Source: Cercozoa sp. M6MM
Lineage: Eukaryota; Endomyxa: Ascetosporea
Assembly: GCA_040357565.1 (NCBI GenBank)
Contig: JBDODJ010000079.1
Reading direction: 5' to 3' (one strand)
DNA length: 48,104 nt
Positions 21,030-33,800 of the stretch are shown in pieces. A program made the translations under genes and the position numbers. Under the pieces are notes generated by a model. It did no database searches. It worked only from the letters and a program-made list of their open reading frames with translations, and was not told where the DNA came from. Numbering within the stretch: position 1 is the stretch's first letter; every line of letters begins with the position of its first letter.

Positions 21030-22443
21030 ACCGGTTAAAGCTCATAATCCCCAGTGTTCTGAGGATTGTATTCCTCGACTCGAAGGTTCACGCAGTCAGT
21101 CGCTGTTAGGAAGACACGGCCATGTGGTTGTGGTAGATCGTCACTTCGCGATGACCGTAGAACCTGTTTCAGATCAGAGTTCAGACGTGTGAAAGAACGG
21201 TAATTTAAACACGTAAAGATATCCAAAGGCAAATGTACGGATATTCGCCGATGCCGTCACCACACTTGGCTCGGTAGGTCCAGCCATCCGGCAGAGCACA
21301 CTGCACATAATAGCGTATCACTCACTCTCGACAGCTAGCCGCTAGATATTGTATGTGTACTGATCGCGGGGAGCAGTAATTGCCGACGTTGGCAGCAGTT
21401 TCCTGCATGGACACAACACTGAGGGTAAACGCGATTCAGTAGAATGGAACTTCTAGGTACCGTCGCAGTGACGCAGCGACAGTTAACATCACTACATCGC
21501 AACAATTATCTTACATGAACAATGTGGCTCACGATACTTGTCAAGAGGGCCGTTGGAACTCAGCGTGATGTAGTCGAGTTTGGTGTAGCTCGGGTTTAAT
21601 GCGTTCATCGTGGCACAGTACGTCAGACACGTCTCCACAAAATCACCATCTGGCGGCACTACCAACATTAGCACATGCCACACATGAGACTGATACAACC
21701 TGGACTTGCTGACAATCAGCACTTATATTTAAACTTAAGTTTACCGTAAGAGATAGTCAAGCCGCCATACGATCCCAGATTATTCGCTAAGCACATGTAT
21801 GACAAGATAGCTGTTACACAGAGTGAGTGTTAGAACAGAGTGCGTACGAACTTTGCGGCAGCTGTTGTGGCGCGGGTACACCTGCGCCAGCGACGTGCGA
21901 TCGCCGCTACACGTGAGAAGTGAAGCTTCTAAAAATGCACGTTACAGTACCACATGAACAATTACCAAGCCGCATGCAGCAGCGTGTCGGAGGAACTCAC
22001 GCCAGCCTGAGTGCCAGCAGCGGTCTTATCGCTCGGGCAGCCACTCGTCACTGCCGGACACATTACAGTATGTAACACTACACAGCACAAGGTGCAGTTG
22101 TTACACTTGTAGCACGTCATGGAGATAGTGCTATCGGGCGCTTCGTGCAGTACAACACCGCATTTTTGGCGCTTGCCGAGGTCGTCAATGTGCTCAGTCA
22201 GACACTCCTACATGACACACATTAGTTGAGGACAGTATGTGAACAGGGAAATTTCTACGCACCGCCATGGATAGGCGCATCGATAATTCGGACGTGCCGC
22301 TCGGGAAAGCGGTCTGCGGGTGCAAAGAAGCGTTTAAAAAAGAACGGACTCAATCGGACTGTCTGTACCGAGAAGGCAGAACAGGCAGTGCCGGTGGCCA
22401 TTGAGCCAGTAGCGGCAAGCAACGCAGCAGCCAGAAGTTTCAT
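21030..22443 (-). CDS. Cysteine-rich secreted protein gene (exon chain incomplete)
   Basis: The minus-strand exon 22294-22443 begins ATG with a signal peptide (MKLLAAALLAATGSMATG, then ACSAF). It joins in phase to 21966-22207, which is rich in cysteines (CYKCNNCTLCC, and two more Cys in CPAVTSGC). Further coding-like segments on the same strand lie near 21850-21932 (TCSGDRTSLAQVYPRHNSC), 21500-21720 (CLTYCATMNALNPSYTKLDY), 21235-21300 (PDGWTYRAKCGDGIGEYPY) and 21035-21180 (NLRVEEYNPQNTGDYEL, then stop). I could not fix all junctions. The mix of signal peptide and paired Cys points to an extracellular, disulphide-bonded protein. The duplicated segment with the membrane/coiled-coil copy B lies just downstream, so the two may be one gene. 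The family is unknown. Confidence 0.45.
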
Positions 22444-22764
22444 GTCAGACTCAATTTTAGTCGAAAGCCCGAGAAAGAGAAAGCTCAGAAATGGAATGCT
22501 GTCAAGCCGAGCAAGAGGTTTTGGGTCTGGTAGCAGCCACGTGCCGTTGTCAGTATCGCAACTCTGATCATTGGCTGGCAGCGTTTTTTGATTGGCACCA
22601 ACGAGCAGCATCACTATGTTGGACTCTAGGCTCATTGGTCACTCCAAAAACCTATTCGCACACCTTGGCACACCTTCATGTTAACCGACCTTGAAGAAAC
22701 GTCATCAAGCACGATCTTCGAAATCCGTCACGGCGCCCGGAGCGCCGGGACAAAATGAAACGCC

Positions 22765-22801
22765 CTATTCGTAATACTATTACGAGTAGTATTACGAATA
22801 G
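22765..22801. repeat. Perfect hairpin, 15-bp stem and 7-base loop
   Basis: CTATTCGTAATACTA (22765-22779) is the exact reverse complement of TAGTATTACGAATAG (22787-22801), with loop TTACGAG. A further ATTCGTAAT follows at 22803. The hairpin lies in the otherwise empty spacer 22444-22912, upstream of the secreted gene. It could be a transposon relic, a cruciform-forming site or a regulatory hairpin. Confidence 0.9.
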
Positions 22802-22912
22802 TATTCGTAATAAGAAATGACAACAGAAAGTTAGAGTGGTTGTTTTTGTTTGAAGTTTTCACTCTTGTGATTACTAATCGGGCCGCGTGATAAACACCTG
22901 AAGGATACTACG

Positions 22913-23334
22913 TTGATCAAGACACCCTCCGTGACATCTGCCGTGAAATTGACACTGACAGATGGGCAACCACTCGACGATGCGCGTGACACCTCGCCTC
23001 ACAGGAAGCCGCATCGTCCACGCGGTGACCTGGCTATTGCTTCTGACCTTCTTTGTGTGAGAGCTGGAAATGTTGGTCTCACCTGCGAGACCAACACTCC
23101 CTCAACATTGAAGCCTGCGAGGCCAAGCTCGAGCGAGTTCAAGAGAATGTCCAGCTCAGCCGAGAGCTGGGCATCGACGCCGAAGACATGGCCATCCTCA
23201 ACTGCCAGGAAATCTGGGGCACTTTCCCAGATTTTCGAGGATGGCTCATGCGCATGGCCAACCCCCTCCGGATCCTGACCCCCGGCAGCAAATCCTTGTA
23301 CGCCAACATCAAGACACTAATCAATTTTTACTGA
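22913..23334 (+). CDS. Hypothetical small gene or gene fragment
   Basis: The frame 23053-23334 reads CESWKCWSHL, then a charged helix (EACEAKLERVQENVQLSREL), then MAILNCQEIWGTFPDF and an end at stop TGA. It looks like coding sequence rather than chance, but no ATG fits its start. An AG acceptor near 23060 or an upstream exon in 22913-23050 may be needed. No family is recognised. It converges on the SLC25 carrier gene, with 122 bases between them. Confidence 0.3.
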
Positions 23335-23456
23335 CAAGTTTCGCCGGAGCAAAGGGTACAAGGGGGCAAACTTCAATTCGCAGCTCCCTTTATCTTTCGG
23401 TTTATTGAGACGCCGAACGAACACTGACAAAAAATTGACAATCTCACATCAACAGG

Positions 23457-24964
23457 TTAGTAACTGTCCGAGCGGAGTCCCAGGTGGAGCCGTCGCTGTT
23501 GCACCAGTTCGCGCAGCGTGTCGTTGACGGCGAAACTGACTCCAACAGCCAGAGGACCCTGTTTTTCGGGTAACACAAGGGTAAACTTATATTTACACTG
23601 CGTATACCTACATTCGAGTAATCGGGTTGGGGAACATTGCAAGATCAGCACCTTAATCCAGTTGAGCGAAACGCCCTTGAACAGCGAGCGTACTCCCTCT
23701 GTGCGTGCAATGTGCACGAGCGACCGGAAGACGCCGTGCGATGCCGGGTCCGCGTGCACCTGAAACCGTCTACGAACCGAGTCGAGTGCTGTGTCGGATT
23801 ACGCGAATATCAAACAGAAGAAACCAGGGAAAGCAAGCAATACGATAGGTCACTGTCTGTGCGCAGAGACCAGCAAAGCCGCCAAACACCAGTCTGTACA
23901 AAAATAGATGTCCTGCACCCGACATGCCTTAGTCTCCATCCGACGAGATACCTGGCATGCGTGGGCACATACTGCTCACCATCGTAGTAGCGATGCTTGA
24001 GTGTATGAAACACAAAGAATGACGTGCCTGCCAGAGGCACCACTCCCTGTGCGGTGCAAGTGTAAAGGAATCAAAGTAGGAGGAGCAGCCAGTAAACCAG
24101 CAGAGTCGGCCACATGCCCTTCCACAAGGCTGCGGCGCCTTCCTTCCGCCAGATACTCGAGGCGGCGTGCAGAATACCGCTGAAGCGCGGGTGCTGGTGC
24201 CTCCTGTCTGCGTGTTCGAACACTCCCTGCCCGTGTGCGTGTGCGTGCCCATGTGCTGTGTGATGTGTGTGGGTGTCAAAGTGCTGCGTCGCCATGCGTG
24301 CCCGTAGAACGTCGAGTGGGTACGTGCACACTACCGACAAGGCACCCGCCGAGGCACCTTTAACATTATTCGCAATACCAATTGCTCCAACACATGTGGG
24401 ACACGTCTAGATACCTGCCACGAAGCGAGACAGTTTCGGCGACCTGTCGGGCAGGTCGAAGTGTCGCTGCAGCTGCGCCTGCGCCGCGTCGAACGCCGTG
24501 AACTGCACGGCCGCATACGGCACCACTCGCAGCATCATGGCGCCGTTGCCCTGTACAGATTGTTCCACCCAACCACCTAAGACTCCCCCGCAAGAACACA
24601 GAGTTGCACCCTCCACAAAGCCTTCACGCCCTCTGTTTGATGAATCGCATGTAGCGTACGATACGCATTGCGCAGCGAGAACGTCTTAGTCGATGAAACC
24701 TAAAGAACACGCTTGCTAGACTCCCACACCATCAAAGGGCCAGGTTGTACCTGAAACAGAATCTTCACTCGGTCCAGCGGCGCTGTTGTGGTCTGAACAT
24801 TGTGAGGTCAGAGAGCGGGCAGTTCGGAAATAGACACGGGGGACCTTTGCCAACGCCCCTGCGCAGCCGCCGCAGAGAAGCCTATTAACTTCCAGTGCAG
24901 AAACAAACTGACGGAAAATCGAGAAAAACACACACCTTTCGCCAAGTGAGGTGTCGTCGCCCAT
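23457..24964 (-). CDS. Mitochondrial carrier, coenzyme A/SLC25A16-A42 group
   Basis: Nine minus-strand exons: 24845-24964, 24751-24792, 24610-24699, 24415-24550, 24098-24357, 23980-24046, 23844-23912, 23652-23788 and 23457-23558. The sum is 1023 nt, 340 residues. Three carrier repeats are visible. Each has a P-x-D-x-x-R/K motif (APLDRVK, YPLDVLRAR, YPLDSVRRR), and gene segments such as GNGAMMLRVVPYAAVQF and LFKGVSLNWIKGPLAVGVSF match the SLC25A16/A42 and yeast Leu5 group. That group imports coenzyme A or related nucleotides across the inner mitochondrial membrane. The proline of the third motif is made across an intron (C|CA). A His-rich insert (THTHHTAHGHAHAHG) follows the second motif. AATAAA is present on the minus strand at 23401-23406. 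Substrate assignment is by family resemblance only. Confidence 0.9.
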
Positions 24965-25359
24965 CGACCGAAAAAACCGGATTATTTTTCGACCAAAGGT
25001 CTCTCCCGCCAAATAGCACCGAGCCAATCGGAACCACTGAAAACGTACTTGTGGTAGTTTCACGCGTGTGAGTCTACCCAAGGGCACGGAGGAGGTCGTG
25101 TCGCGATTTTGTTTTTGTGCGTCAAAAAGTGGACGGTGCTTCTCGTGACCCTGGCGCCTGTTTTAGCAGGCCGAGAGTTGAGTGAGAGAGCTTGGACATA
25201 GCACGGGTCCCAGACGTCGTGTGATCGGCCGACTTGCTCCTCGTGGGCGCGTTTCGCCGTTTGGTACTTCTGGCTTCTCAGATTACAACATGATTTTCTT
25301 GTTTTTCTCTGTCGTCGTGCCTGTGTGGTCGAGTGACCGTCTGTGAGTGCTTGAGCAGA
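24965..25359. promoter_or_regulatory. Divergent spacer between SLC25 carrier (-) and USP34-like gene (+)
   Basis: The two ATGs (24964 minus, 25360 plus) face away from each other across 395 bases. The spacer has no TATA box that I trust and no tandem repeat. Shared promoter use is inferred from geometry. Confidence 0.4.
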
Positions 25360-27795
25360 ATGCAGGACGACGAAGATGCCGAGTTGCAGGTCGCGCAAGT
25401 GCAATCGCTAGTAGAAGCAGCGTTAACAAGCATTCGGCATGCGTAAGTTTGTTTTGATTGTTTACCAGACCAACCAGAGGATTGAGATATGCTTGACTTG
25501 ATTGAACTGAACGCAGTCACGGAAAAGGCGAGCAAGAGATTGACGAGGCGAGTTTCGCTGTTCGACTGGTACCATCGAGATATTGTTTCTCTTGGCATGT
25601 GTCCATCCGTTAAAAACAGGTGTTCGCCAAGTTGACACTCTTGCTGAAAGAAGAGGTGAGCGAGAACACAAAACAGTTTCTGTTACGAGTGAAAGTGCGT
25701 TTCTGTGGGGTCGTAAATCAAGCAAACCTGTGTTTCTCGACAGACGTTGTACAACGATGAAGTTCTGGCCGAACGCGTCGCCATGGACGTTGCGCCGCTG
25801 CTGCAGCAGCTGCAGCAACTCTACCGCAGTGCAGGTATGTTTTGCCCCCCCTGCCTTTCTAGCTTAACCTTCTATCCTTGTTCTGTGTCACTTTGTCTTG
25901 TTCTTGTTACCCTGGACCCCTATGGCCTATGCCCCTTTGAGATTGGGTGTTCACACGGACAGGTGACGCGTGCTACGACGTGATGTGGCGCCGCGAGTCG
26001 CTGCTGTGTCTGATGGCGATACTAAAGTGCGAGCGGCAGGACTTCATCACAGGTGCCTTCGTTGACTTATGTGCTCTGTGTGGTCTCATGTGCTTCCACA
26101 GACATCGTTGGCGGTATCAACACGATGGATGACATCGAAGATGATGGTATATGCTCTCATTGTTATCTACCAGGTTACCTCCTCCCCTGCTGGTATACAG
26201 GCTGCGTATGGCGCACGGTGTCGGCGCAGTTGCAGCACTCCCAACGCGCGTCGCACTGGCTGGCATCGAATCTCTTGCCGACCGAACTTAGTACTTTCTA
26301 TCTCTCTTCTGCATTTACTGACTGGAGGGCTGTGTGTCTACCTGTGCCAACAGACATGGACACGGTGCATCCGATACACTTGCTTCCGCGAACGACTGAT
26401 ACTCTGGTCTGCTTGAGTGCACTGGTTGTGGTATGTACCGATACTCTGATACACTTCGTACCAACCCGACACATCCTGCTTGCTGGGTGGGTGGACAGGC
26501 CAAACGAAGGACGCAAGCCTGGTCGCTCATTCTGCCGATGAGTCAACTCTGCCTGTCGAGCGAGTTCTCTGAGGTAGTCTGCCACTCCCTTCACCTTTCC
26601 CTATCCCCTGTCTACTTATACCCCTGTGTTGCACAGTCGGTGCCTCTGCAGCAGTGGGTGGTGACGCTGCTGGTGCTGTCGGGCGCACTGTCACTGTGTC
26701 TGCGCGGACGGCAGGGTCAGGACGCACTGGCCGTGGCGCACGTGGTGTTGCGCAACCTGCTGCAACCGAACAAGAACTCATTGCGCGAACTGGCACTGTT
26801 GCTGCCCGACGGTGCTCTGCCACAGACACTGGACACGGTACAGTGACCTTCCCCGGGACACTTGTACCCTTGTGGGGCAGCTGGACATGTTGTGCATGTG
26901 GGTGTGGCTACAAAACTCAGGCTCAGCCGGTGGCCGAGTGGTTCAAGCGGCAGGTGCACTCGCTGCGCTTCTACTCGGCCGTACAGCAGCGACTGCAGAC
27001 CAATGCGACGCTCGATGACCTGTACAAATGGACCGCACAAATGGACAGCTGTACATATGGACAGCAGTACAAATGGACTGCTGTATAAATGGACTGCTGT
27101 ACAAATGGACCGGTGTGTATGTGCGTGCAGAGTCGACTCCACGACCGATGCCGAGCTGAGAAACGCGCTGCAGCAACTCATGAATGAACCGCCTGTGCAG
27201 GCACTCACTGCCTTGGTAGCTCTTTCTACCCCCCTGTTTACCCCCCTGTTTACCCTCCCTGTTTACCCCCCTGTTTACCTCCTGTTTACCCCATTGTATG
27301 TGTGTGTCACGACGTGTATGTGTGTGTTGTTAGCATACGCACATTCAGCAGTTGTCGGCGCAACTGCAACTCATCAAAAATGTAGCTCCCGTGATCTTAC
27401 CCCCCCCTTGACCCCCCCTTGACCCCCCTCTTGACCNNNNNNNNNNNNNNNNNNNNNNNNNNNNNNNNNNNNNNNNNNNNNNNNNNNNNNNNNNNNNNNN
27501 NNNNNNNNNNNNNNNNNNNNNNNNNNNNNNNNNNNNACCCCCGTTTCTCATGAGCAGACGCATGGACACCCTCTGGTGTTCTTCATGCGTCATTTGATCG
27601 GTCTGGTTGTGGCCGAGGTAGCCTGCATGTTGTTTATCCCGCTGTCCCCATTCAATCCCCCCATTCAAAGACACAAAGCGACGCCGACATCGACAACTTT
27701 GGCACACTCATCGAAGTGGCATCTGAGCAGGCACAGCTGGTACTTGTGTCCGTGTGTGTGTCCATGTGTGCGTCCACATGGACCTGTGTTTGTCC

Positions 27796-27870
<75 letters not shown>

Positions 27871-30800
27871 ACACGGACCTGTGTGACAGATGTGGCAGAC
27901 CACGTGGTGCATCGGGCCTCTCGTACTGCACCGCCTGCTGTGCCTGCGCCGCCAGTCGCTCACGCAGCGCATCGCCGCACTCACGTGGTACCCCTTGCCT
28001 CGTGACCATCCACGTGACCACCCACATGACCACCTACGTGACCACCCATGTGACCACCCACGTGACTGCCTTAAATGGTCACTCACTGACTGACACATGT
28101 GCGCAGGATCGGCGACTTCTCGCGACTGCTGCTGAAGTCGGTGCTCTCTCTCTCCTCTCTCTCTCTGTGTCTCTGTCTGTGTGGAGTGGTCGCTTCTCAC
28201 TGCCACGTGTCTGACTGGTGTGTGAGTGAGTGAGTGAGTGTGACCTGACTCGACTGAGTGGTACCATTTGCCACGTGCACAGCCGACGCCGCTGGTGCCG
28301 TTTTTGTTCGCCGAGGCTCTAAGTCGCGGCGACCTCGTGGGCACGCTGTTTGGTGGTACCTCTTGCCTCGTGCCGAGTGGCACGTGTCTCACTGAGTGAC
28401 TGGGTGACTGAGTGACTGGGTGACATGTGACCGAGTGGGTGAGTGACACGTGTCCACTGCGCAGAGGTGCACGCGCAGCTGGTGCAGCGCGCGGCGGCGC
28501 CACTGGCGCTCATGTCGCTGCACGGACTGCTGGAGCGGCGGCACGTGGCCACGGTGCTGGCCGGTGCCACGAGTGATCGGCACGAGTCGCACGTGCGCGG
28601 CCTGCTGGACTGCGTGCGCGACACGGTGCGACTGGTGTGCCAGGCCACGCAGACCGCGCGGCCGCACGCGCAGCGCACGCGCCTGCTCGAGAGTGTGCTG
28701 GCCTGCGTGTTTCCGATGGATCAACCGATCGATCAGGTGGACAATCAAGTGGTCGATCAGTCAGATCAGGTGGTCGATCAGTCAGATCAAATGGTCGATC
28801 AGTCAGATCAAGTGATCGATCAGTCCAGTGACCACAGCGATCACTCACAGATGCAGCGCTTCGCCGTGGACCTGCTGCCCTTCTTGGAGCTACTGCCGCC
28901 GCCGCGCGCCGCCGCCTGGACCGCGCGCTTCGTGCGTTTCGCCGCGCGCGCCGTCGCTTCCGCGCGGACGCTCTCGGCGCGGCGGCAGCTGCGACGCCAG
29001 TTGCTGCGGCACGCGCCGTCGCACCCGGCTGTGGTTTTACCCCCCATCTTACCCCCCCATCTTACCCCCCCATCTTACCCCCCATCTTACCCCCCATCTT
29101 ACCCCCCCACCTCCACCATCTTACCCCCATCTTACCCCCCCCATCTTACCCCCCATCTTACCCCCCACCTTACCCCCATCTTACCCCTCCCCATCTTACC
29201 CCCATCTTACCCCCCATCTTCCCCCCAGTTTACCCCCCATCTTACCCCCCAGTTTACCCCCCTCCCGCAGGTGCTGCAGTTGGCGACAACGCTGTGTCAC
29301 CAGGCGCATCGGCAGCTGTGCGCTCTCCTGTCGGACGGTGTGTGCACAGAGGGAGACGGTGACACTGTGAGTGAGGAGGACGACGGTGACACTGCGAGTG
29401 AGGAGCACGTGCTGTACGGTGCCTCGGTGGCGCTGTCGCTGCTGTCGCTGCTGCCGTCGCACGTGGCCACGTGGCAGTCGCAGTGCCCGGCACGTGCGCT
29501 GCTGGCGCTCTACCTCTACGTGGTGCCTGCGTTTCACCCCCCTGTTTACCCCCCTGTTTACCCCCCACTTTACCCCCCCACTTTACCCCCCACTTTACCC
29601 CCCACTTTACCTCCCCACTTTACCCCCCCTATACCCCCCACTTTACCCCCCACCTTACCCCCATCTTACCCCTCCCCATCTTACCCCCATCTTACCCCCC
29701 ATCTTCCCCCCCGTTTACCCCCCCTGTTAACCCCCCTGTTTACCCCCCTGTTTACCCCCCTGTTCACCCCCTGTTTACCCCCCTACCCCGTGCCCCAGAA
29801 CGGACGGTCCGAAGGCCAAGTCGCAGCTGTGCCGTCGCGCGGCGTTCACTCTGCTGCGGCGACTGAGTGCGCACGTGCCGCCTCAGTCGCACGTGCTAAG
29901 TGACGGTAGGTCACGTGCTCTCTCTCTCAGTATACACTGTGACGGTGTGATCGATCAGACGACCCGGACGAGTGGTGGCGCCTCTTTGTTCTGGGCGGCG
30001 GCGACCTGGAACGCTCCGTGCAGTGCCTGCGCGACGTGCTGCTCGAACTCGAGATGGGCGGTTTACCCCCCTGTTTACCCCCCTGTTTACCCCCCCCCCC
30101 CGTTTATCCCTTGTTTATCCCCTGTTTATCCCCCAGTTTTACCCCCCTGTTTACTCCCCTCTTACCCCCTCTTCACACCTATTTGCCTTCCTATTACCCT
30201 TCCTATTACCTTCCTATTACCCTTCCTATTTACCTTCCTATTACCCTTCCTATTTACCTTGCTATTTATCTTCCTATTCACCTTCCTATTTACTCCCTAT
30301 TCACCTTCCTATTTACTCCCCTATTTACTTCCCTATTTACTTCCCTATTTACTCCCCTATTTACTTCCCTATTTACTGCCCTATTTGCCCCCTATTTACT
30401 CCCCCCATTAACCCTGCCCGTGTGCCCGCAGAGAGGCAGAGTGCGACGCGGCAGTGCGAGGCCGTGGGCCTGCACAACTTTGGCTGCACGTGCTACATGA
30501 ACGCGCTGCTGCAGCAGTTGTTCCACACGCGCCGCTTCCGCAACACGGTGCTGGCGCTGCGGCCGAGGCAGCTGCTGCGACACCTCGCGTCCGACGAACT
30601 CTCCTGTGGGCTTGTTTAGTAGATACAGTACATGTGTATATTCAGTGTATATGTATAGTATAGATGTATAGTATAGATGTATAGTATAGATGTATGTATA
30701 GTATATATATAGTATGTATAGTATATTGTATAGATGTATATATAGTATATAGTATATGGTATAGGTATAGTATAGTATAGAGTGTATAGTAGAGGTATAT

Positions 30801-33800
30801 ACAGTTAGATGGATATATACCTATACACTATTTAGATGGATATAGTATAGTATGGGTATATACAGTTAGATGGATATAGTATAGGTATATACAGTATTTG
30901 TATAGTGTCAGTTAGTGTCTGTGTATACTATTTGTATAGTATAGTGTGTATATGTATTATAATAGTGTATGTGTATATGTATACTGTATATACGGATATA
31001 TTATAATATATACATATGTTTATGTCTCTCTATGTATATGTACCTCTTCCCTCACTTTACCCCCCCCCCCGTAGCGACGGAGCAGTTGTGGAGCACGCAG
31101 TTGCAGCGCGTGTTTGCGCAGCTTTTCGCGTCGGTTCGCCGCTACATTCGACCGACGTCGCTGTGCGTTTCTCCCACTCTCAAGCGTTTCCTGTGTTGCT
31201 GTGGACTTGATATGTGTGTCCGCGCGGACAGAGTCAAGGTGACGAAACGCGAGGTGCACAAGCAGGAGGACGCGCACGAGTTCTTCTCGGAACTGCTGGA
31301 CCATGTGGAGGAGGAGATGTCGCACGAGTCGCCGGTACTTTCAGCTTTGGCTTTTTGAAGCTTTTGCTCGTGAAAGCTTTTGCTTTTTGCTTTTGCCGAA
31401 TAGCTTTGCGCTACTGTGTGTGTTAATGTGTGTTGTGTATGTGTATGTGTGTGTCAATGTGTATGTGCAGGAGTGGAAGCAGGCAGTGGGCGCTATTTTC
31501 GGCGGTGAGTTTTCCAACGAACTCATCGGACGGTACGTTTGGCTTCTCTCTTTGATTTCGAAATTCCCGCTTTGATTTCGAAATTCCCGCTTTGATTTCG
31601 AAATTCCTGCTTTGATTTCGAATTCAAGCTTTGATTTCGAAATTCCTGCTTTGCTTTTCGAGGAAACTGCTTTGATCAACGATGCTCACGTATGCACACA
31701 CAGAGGAGGAGGCTGTACGCACAAGAGTGACCGCAAGGAAGAGTTCCGTGCCATTCCACTCGAGGTAGCTTGCAGCTTTTGCTTGTAAAATAGCGTTGGT
31801 AGAGTGAAAGCTGTGAGAGTGAAAGCTGTGATAGTGACAGCTTTGAAAGTGATAGCTTTGAAAGTGAAAGCTTTGAAAGTGAAAGCTTTGAAAGCGAAAG
31901 CTAAGTGAAAGGTTTGAAAGCGAAAGCTAAGTGAAAGCTTTGAAAGTGAAAGCTTTGAAGTGAAAGTGACAGGAAAGTGACAGCTTTGACTGAGTGTGCA
32001 GTTGCGACCGACGCTGAAGGAGTCGCTGGAGGCACTGGTGCAGGGCGAGCTACTGGACGGCGACAACTGCTTCCGGTGCGACGAGTGCGCCAAGCCAGTG
32101 CCGACGCTGAAGCGGCAGTGCATACACCGCCTGCCGCAGACGTTGGTGCCTCATGTTTCTCCTACCTTTACCCCTCCTTTAGCCCCCTCCCCTCCCTTTA
32201 CCCCCTTCCCCCAGGTACTGACACTGAAGCGGTTCACGCTGAACTACCAGACGATGTTGTCGGAGAAGGTGCACACGCGACTGGAGTACCCGCAGGTAGT
32301 GTCTACCTGCAAGACGCTAGATACTCGAGATACACTAGGTGTCCCTCAGGAACTGGACATGCGTCCGTACACACAGGCGGCACTTAACAGCACGGACAAC
32401 AGGGAGGGCAGTACCAGCACAGAGGACAGTAGTGCCGACAGGGAAGGCAGTTTGAACAAGGAGGAAGGCACGTGCCAGGACAGGCAGATGTACCGTCTGA
32501 CGGGCGTGCTGACGCACAGTGGTATCGCCGGCGGCGGGCACTACTACTCCTACGTGCGACGGCACGACGACACGTGGCTCCTCTTCGACGACCGGCGCGT
32601 GCTGCCGGTCTCGCTGGAGGAGAGTAACCTATGCGATCACTCTGCGATCACTCTGCGATCACTGGTCGATCACTCTGCGATCACTGATCGATCACTCTGC
32701 CTGTGTGTGTGTGTAGTGAAAGAGGGCACCTTTGGCGGCCGCAAGAGCAGCGGCGAGCCGCGCGTCTACTCGGCCTACATGCTGTTCTACACGCGCGTTG
32801 CCGACGCTGCCCACGTGCCCAGTGGCAGTGACAGTGACCACATGTGCACTGACCACGTGTCCACTGACCACGTGTCCACTGACCGCGTGTCCAGTGACAG
32901 TGGCCACGTGTGCACTAGCGATGAGGGCGAGCACGTGCGCAAGCGACGCCGACTCATGAACGGCGCCGCCAGCTGTGATCGCGACGGACAGAAAGACGGT
33001 GATCGCGACGGTGATCGTGACGGTGATCACAGTGACCACAGCGATCAAGACCACAGCGATCAAGAGGAGTCCGATCAGACCGCACCGTCGCTGGCGCGAG
33101 TGCTGGCGTGCCGCGCCGTCGACGACGTGCTGGTAGCCACCTGTACCCATGCAGAGTGACCACGTGGCACCCGCCCACTCCACTGGCACGCTGTGCGATC
33201 GGCACGTGTGTCTCAGTGTGCGCACGTGTCTCTCAGTGTGCGCACGTGTCTCTCAGTGCACGTGTGTCGGTGTGCGCAGGGCCTGATGCCGGCGCGACTG
33301 CGAGCGGCCGCGCGTCGCGCCAACGCGGCACTGCTGTACCGAGCTCTGTGTCATAGTGACCACCCCAGTGACCACCCAGTGACCACGTGACCACTCAGTG
33401 ACCACCCAGTGACCATGTGACCACCCAGTGACCATGTGACCACTCAGTGACCATGTGGGGGTGTGTGCAGACAGCGGCGCGTGCAGGCGCACCCGTTGTC
33501 GCTGCAGGCGCTGCTGGCGGCGGTGCGGCACGCGCTGTCGCACCGTGCGTCCGCGCGGCAGACGGTGCGCGCACTGCAGCTGCTGCACGTGCTGCACACG
33601 GTGCACCACGTGGCCGACCGAAACAACAAGGAAAACAACAACAACGGCGACAACAACAACGGCGACAACAACAACAACGGTGCCGCGCTGAGCGACTGCG
33701 CCGCCGCGTGGCAGCACTGCGTCGGCCTGTCCGCGCGGACGCTGCCGACGGTGCCGCAGGTGGCGGCGGCGCTGCTGCTGGCGCCGCTGATATCCGACGG

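Noticed and set aside
29036-30419. Interstitial telomere or contig-end telomere
   Set aside because: The arrays sit inside introns of a continuous gene with exons on both sides, and the units vary too much for telomerase products.
31543-31990. CRISPR-like direct repeats
   Set aside because: The units are contiguous with no unique spacers, in an intron of a eukaryotic gene.
28490-33230. Minus-strand open frames across the USP gene
   Set aside because: They are Arg/His-rich mirror frames of GC-rich exons and repeat introns, with no domains.
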